DNA of 64,000 nt from Bradyrhizobium sp. 170 (GTDB taxonomy: Bacteria; Pseudomonadota; Alphaproteobacteria; Rhizobiales; Xanthobacteraceae): positions 7,564,001-7,628,000 of the forward strand of contig NZ_CP064703.1 of the NCBI RefSeq assembly GCF_023101085.1, given 5' to 3'. Made by a program: the position numbers and the translations under genes. Numbering within the stretch: position 1 is the stretch's first letter; each line of letters opens with the position of its first letter. This document shows positions 61,205-64,000 of the stretch, one piece after another. Below the pieces are notes generated by a model. It ran no database searches, was not told the origin of the DNA, and saw only the letters and a list, made by a program, of their open reading frames with translations.

Positions 61205-62392
61205 ATGGAGAGCCGCCCACCTGCCGATCTCGCCCGCGCGCTCTACGCCGCGCTTGCCGCCGGCGACCGCGAGCAGCTCGACGCGCTGCTGCATCCGGAA
61301 TTCACCGGCCGCACCGCCGAGGGCTTGCCGTACGGCATCGGCGGCGATCATGACGGACCCGCAGCAATGCGGCGCAACGGCTGGGGCGCGATCGCTCGGC
61401 ATTTCGAGGCGCGGGCCGAGCCGGAACGGTTTCTCGATCTCGCCGATGGCCGTCTGCTGGTGACCGGCCGTTATCACGGCCACGGCAAGCAAGGCGGCGC
61501 CGTTCTCGATGCAGCCTTTGCGCATCTGATCGCGGTAGATCAGGGACGCATCAAGTCGCTCGAACAATTTACCGACACCGCACGCTGGCATGACGCCGCG
61601 GGTCCGCTGCGGACCGTGCTGCTCGACTTCGAAGGTAGCGTTGCGACCTTGCGCCTGAACCGTCCGGACAAAGGCAATGCAATCGACGAAAGCATGGCTG
61701 CCGATCTCGCCGAAGCTGCAACCCAGATCGCGGAAAGGTCAGATGTCCGCGCCGTCCTGATCGCCGGCAACGGGCCGAACTTCACGGTCGGCGGCGACCT
61801 CAGCCTGTTCGCGGGAACTGCGCGCGAGCAATTGCCGAACCGGTTGCGCCGCATGATCGACAGCTATCATCTGGCGATCGAACGGCTGACCAGCATCGAC
61901 GCGCCGGTCGTCGCAGCGGTGCGCGGCGGTGCCGGTGGCGGTGGATTGGGCCTGATTTACGCCGCCGACATTGTCGTGGCGGCCGATGATGCGCGGTTTG
62001 CGCTGGGTTATGGCGCGCTCGGCCTGACAGCCGACGGCGGAAACACCTGGTTCCTGCCGCGAATGGTTGGGATACGACGCGCACAAGAGCTGTTCCTGCT
62101 CAATCGCCGTCTTACCGCGCAGGAAGCGCTGGACTTCGGGTTGGTGTCGCGTCTGGCATCGAGCGATAGCGTGGAGAGCGAGGCGAACGCCCTCGCCGCC
62201 ACACTGGCCGCGGGTCCGACGCGCGCCTTTGGCGCCGTCCGCCGCATGCTGAGGCAGTCATTTGAAACCGGCCTGTCGGATCAGCTCGAAGCTGAAAAAG
62301 AATCGATTATCGCGACTAGCCGCAACCGTGACGCGAATGAAGGAATCGCAGCCTTCGTCGCCAAGCGCCGCCCGCAGTTTCGCGGCGATTGA
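61205..62392 (+). CDS. fusion protein: NTF2/SnoaL-like domain + PaaG-like enoyl-CoA hydratase/isomerase
   Basis: The 395-residue protein has two domains in one uninterrupted frame. Residues 1 to about 128 are an NTF2-like domain (DLARALYAALAAGDREQLDALLHPEF, then GRYHGHGKQGGAVLDAAFAHLIAV). Residues about 134-395 are a crotonase domain with LDFEGSVATLRLNRPDKGNAID, GNGPNFTVGGDLSLFAGT, VRGGAGGGGLGLIYAADIVV and GYGALGLTADGGNTWFLPRM, the last close to PaaG ring-epoxide isomerase. GGGAG lies just before the ATG. It is divergent from the Rieske operon. NTF2 and crotonase enzymes usually occur as separate genes in such clusters, so the fusion may channel an intermediate. Confidence 0.87.
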   Translation: MESRPPADLARALYAALAAGDREQLDALLHPEFTGRTAEGLPYGIGGDHDGPAAMRRNGWGAIARHFEARAEPERFLDLADGRLLVTGRYHGHGKQGGAVLDAAFAHLIAVDQGRIKSLEQFTDTARWHDAAGPLRTVLLDFEGSVATLRLNRPDKGNAIDESMAADLAEAATQIAERSDVRAVLIAGNGPNFTVGGDLSLFAGTAREQLPNRLRRMIDSYHLAIERLTSIDAPVVAAVRGGAGGGGLGLIYAADIVVAADDARFALGYGALGLTADGGNTWFLPRMVGIRRAQELFLLNRRLTAQEALDFGLVSRLASSDSVESEANALAATLAAGPTRAFGAVRRMLRQSFETGLSDQLEAEKESIIATSRNRDANEGIAAFVAKRRPQFRGD

Positions 62393-62399
62393 ACCGACC

Positions 62400-62547
62400 G
62401 AATGGAAAGCAACTCATTTCGCAGCGATCGCTCGGATTCAACCTTCCGGCAGATTCCATAACCGCCCATTACGCGAATACCTGAGTGAGCTGTCTCGCGC
62501 GCTACCTGGATCGCGCACAAGCCGAGCTTTCCCGGGCGAATTCATCC
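62400..62547 (-). pseudogene. remnant of an acyl-CoA dehydrogenase C-terminus
   Basis: One minus-strand frame encodes KLGLCAIQVARETAHSGIRV, MGGYGICRKVESERSLRN, ELLSI. This matches the last helix region of acyl-CoA dehydrogenases (pattern A-x-E-x2-Q-x-GGYGY-x4-VER-x-RD) and then degenerates. About 45 codons remain, with no start and no complete C-terminus. The gene body is gone. Confidence 0.45.
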
Positions 62548-62566
62548 GTTCGCGCTACTTTCCTCA

Positions 62567-62632
62567 ATGAGAGCGCTAAAAACGGCCTTCGACCCTGACA
62601 ATCTTATGAATCCAGGAAAGCTGATCCTCTAG
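62567..62632 (+). pseudogene. remnant of an FAD-linked oxidase (GlcD-like) C-terminus
   Basis: The 21-codon stretch reads MRALKTAFDPDNLMNPGKLI followed by Leu and stop, the near-universal C-terminal end of glycolate oxidase/D-lactate dehydrogenase-type FAD enzymes (pattern IKxAxDPDNxMNPGK). It is in the opposite orientation to the neighbouring acyl-CoA dehydrogenase remnant. It has no ribosome site and stands alone, so it is a gene tail, not a peptide gene. Confidence 0.65.
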
Positions 62633-62663
62633 GATCGGTACCGCTGGCCACCCTCGGACTGCG

Positions 62664-62774
62664 TCAGATACGGCCTTCGAGGTCGCGGACCATCTTCCGG
62701 GCCTCGTCACGCTCCGGCCGGTTACCCAGGATCGCTACGGCTGCGCCGAGCGATGGCATGGTCGCTGCGTTCAC
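62664..62774 (-). CDS. possible 36-codon ORF coupled to the Gfo/Idh/MocA gene
   Basis: A minus-strand frame starting with GTG at 62774 (overlapping the stop of the upstream oxidoreductase gene as GTGA) runs 36 codons to a TGA, with residues SLGAAVAILGNRPERDEARK and then MVRDLEGRI. It is rich in charged helix-forming residues. It may be a short accessory peptide or the tail of another lost gene. No family was recognised. Confidence 0.25.
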   Translation of the reverse strand: MNAATMPSLGAAVAILGNRPERDEARKMVRDLEGRI

Positions 62775-63922
62775 AATTCAACCGGCATCCAGACCCCTCC
62801 GGCTGCGCTCGAGCGCAGGACGGCGTCCACCATCGCAACACCGGCAAAGCCATCCTCAATCGTTGGAAAGGTCAGCCCCGGATCGGCAAGGGAAGCGGTA
62901 CGACTGGCCACAATAGCTGCGGCCACTTCGGTATAGATCGTCGCGAATGCTTCCAGGTATCCCTCAGGATGGCCGGGTGGAGTACGATTGACGCGCTGAC
63001 CGGCGGCGTTCATGGACGTTGTGCCGCGGCGGATCGACCGTGGTGCTTCACCGAGCGGCGACCAGACGAGAAGGTTCGGCTCTTCCTGTCGCCAGTCCAG
63101 ACCGCCCTTCTCACCGAAGATCCGTAACCGCAACCCGTTATCGTTTCCGGGTGCAACCTGGCTCGCCCACAACGTCCCCCGCGCCCCGTTCCCGTAACGC
63201 AGCAGAATTTGCACGTTGTCATCGACACGGCGGCCCGGCACGAAGATCGTCGTCTCGGCCAGAATCTGCTCAGGCATCATCCCGGTCACGAAGTGCGCCA
63301 GCTGGTATGCATGGGTACCGATGTCGCCGACGCAGCCGCCGGCACCAGCGCGCGCCGGATCGGTACGCCAGTCGGCCTGTTTTTGGCCGGTGACCTCTAG
63401 CGGATCGGCCAACCAATCCTGCGGGTATTCGACCTGCACGATCCGGATCGCGCCGAGTTCGCCGCCCTGAACCATAGCGCGTGCATGGCGGACAAGCGGA
63501 TAACCGGAATAATTATAGGTGACGGCAAATATCAATCCGCTCGTGCGTGCCCTGTCGCGCAAGCGGCGCGCCTCCTCAAGGGTTGTCGTCAACGGTTTGT
63601 CGCAGATGATGTGAACACCCGCATCCAGGAAGGCGTCGGCGACAGGTGCGTGCATATGGTTCGGAGTGACGATCGCAACCGCTTCGATACCGTCGGTTCG
63701 CGCGGCCTCGGCCTGCGCCATGGTCCGAAAGTCAGGATAGGATCGATCGGACTCAAGGCCGATAGCCTCCGCCGATCGGATCGCTTTGTCGGGCGAGGCC
63801 GAAAGCGCCCCAGCCACGAGTTCGTAACGATCGTCCAGGCGCGCGGCGATACGGTGGACGGCGCCGATGAAGGCGCCTTCCCCACCGCCTACCATTCCAA
63901 GTCGAATGCGTGGCTCAGCCAT
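62771..63922 (-). CDS. Gfo/Idh/MocA family oxidoreductase
   Basis: The 383-residue protein has an N-terminal NAD(P) Rossmann fold (RLGMVGGGEGAFIGAVHRIAARLD) and the conserved EKP-type active-site segment in HIICDKPLTTTLEEARRL (Lys about residue 113). The C-terminal substrate domain has GAGGCVGDIGTHAYQLAHFVTG with the catalytic Asp/His pair. Family members oxidise inositols, sugars or sugar derivatives. The variant CDKP replaces the usual CEKP. It is preceded on the same strand by the end of another gene at 63954, so it is probably in an operon reaching outside the window. Confidence 0.88.
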   Translation of the reverse strand: MAEPRIRLGMVGGGEGAFIGAVHRIAARLDDRYELVAGALSASPDKAIRSAEAIGLESDRSYPDFRTMAQAEAARTDGIEAVAIVTPNHMHAPVADAFLDAGVHIICDKPLTTTLEEARRLRDRARTSGLIFAVTYNYSGYPLVRHARAMVQGGELGAIRIVQVEYPQDWLADPLEVTGQKQADWRTDPARAGAGGCVGDIGTHAYQLAHFVTGMMPEQILAETTIFVPGRRVDDNVQILLRYGNGARGTLWASQVAPGNDNGLRLRIFGEKGGLDWRQEEPNLLVWSPLGEAPRSIRRGTTSMNAAGQRVNRTPPGHPEGYLEAFATIYTEVAAAIVASRTASLADPGLTFPTIEDGFAGVAMVDAVLRSSAAGGVWMPVEL

Positions 63923-63953
63923 GTCGCGCGCTCCTGTCGATTTATTCCGGCGC

Positions 63954-64000
63954 TCAAACGAGGCCCAATGTCCGTCGGATCTGTGTCTCGTCGCTGGTGC
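63954..64000 (-). CDS. C-terminal end of an unidentified gene (runs off window)
   Basis: A minus-strand frame enters from the window edge and ends at TGA 63954-63956, encoding TSDETQIRRTLGLV. The position, 31 bases upstream of the Gfo/Idh/MocA start on the same strand, and the (D/E)-x-x-Q-I-R-x-T-L-G-L ending suggest the last residues of a sugar metabolism protein such as a sugar phosphate isomerase or epimerase. Too little is present for a firm name. Confidence 0.35.
   Translation of the reverse strand, partial: TSDETQIRRTLGLV

Overview
The window is GC-rich, densely packed DNA that reads as the chromosome of a Bradyrhizobium-like alphaproteobacterium (inference). The support is the style of many small catabolic operons, each beside its own regulator (MarR, GntR, LacI, TetR), the Bug/TctC, NitT/TauT and Liv type transporters, assimilatory nirBD-nasA, a DUF982 and a DUF2778 protein, and a dispersed inverted repeat of the kind common in that group. 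No rRNA, tRNA, CRISPR array, transposase or phage gene was seen.

Layout. 1-6.4 kb: start of a gamma-glutamyltransferase (cut by the window edge), trhO-slyX, a small conserved protein, hemE, a dispersed repeat, a GMC oxidoreductase, and an enoyl-CoA hydratase coupled to a MarR regulator. 6.5-13.9 kb: a GntR regulator followed by a NitT/TauT ABC importer with two permeases, a deacetylase-fold protein, a fumarylacetoacetate-hydrolase-fold protein, a MetE C-domain-like methyltransferase and, convergently, a SnoaL-like protein. 14-18 kb: DUF982, DUF2778 and DOPA-dioxygenase-like genes, then a CMD/VOC/SDR set facing a LacI regulator. 19-24.9 kb: a Bug solute-binding protein, a P450 with its ferredoxin opposite a TetR gene, nhaA, and an exported beta-rich protein. 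25-34 kb: nitrate assimilation, nirB-nirD-nasA on the minus strand, and narK plus a PP2C/kinase fusion on the plus strand. The two arms diverge from a 650-base region that carries sigma54-type promoter sequences on both strands. 34-41.7 kb: aldehyde dehydrogenase, SDR, an Ldh-family dehydrogenase, hydrolase, extradiol-type VOC dioxygenase and a GntR gene, set among gene remnants (gcdH, ridA). 42-45.2 kb: the URC-type uracil catabolism operon (GTP cyclohydrolase II-like, DUF1688, uracil phosphoribosyltransferase), then dinB. 46.6-62.4 kb: a TetR regulator and two large operons. The plus-strand operon encodes an FAD oxidoreductase, a Liv transporter and an acyl-CoA ligase. The minus-strand operon encodes a Rieske oxygenase, enoyl-CoA hydratase, SDR, esterase and acyl-CoA dehydrogenase, and faces an NTF2-enoyl-CoA hydratase fusion gene. 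62.4-64 kb: tails of two lost genes, then a Gfo/Idh/MocA oxidoreductase and the last codons of another gene.

Most noteworthy. (1) A near-identical 19-base sequence (GAACGGYCAGTCGGATTAT) lies at the same place relative to the -10 element in front of both large operons at 47.4 and 61.1 kb. This joins them into one probable TetR regulon for import, CoA activation and oxidative breakdown of an unidentified cyclic or aromatic acid. (2) The nitrate cluster shows a textbook -24/-12 promoter, and the predicted narK mRNA 5' end can form a hairpin with an AACGAA hexaloop that fits one half of an ANTAR target. (3) The URC operon encodes a uracil phosphoribosyltransferase with a changed PRPP loop. (4) An NTF2-like domain is fused to a PaaG-like enoyl-CoA hydratase. 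(5) Several gene fossils mark past deletions. Function calls rest on motif recognition by eye; no database search was possible.
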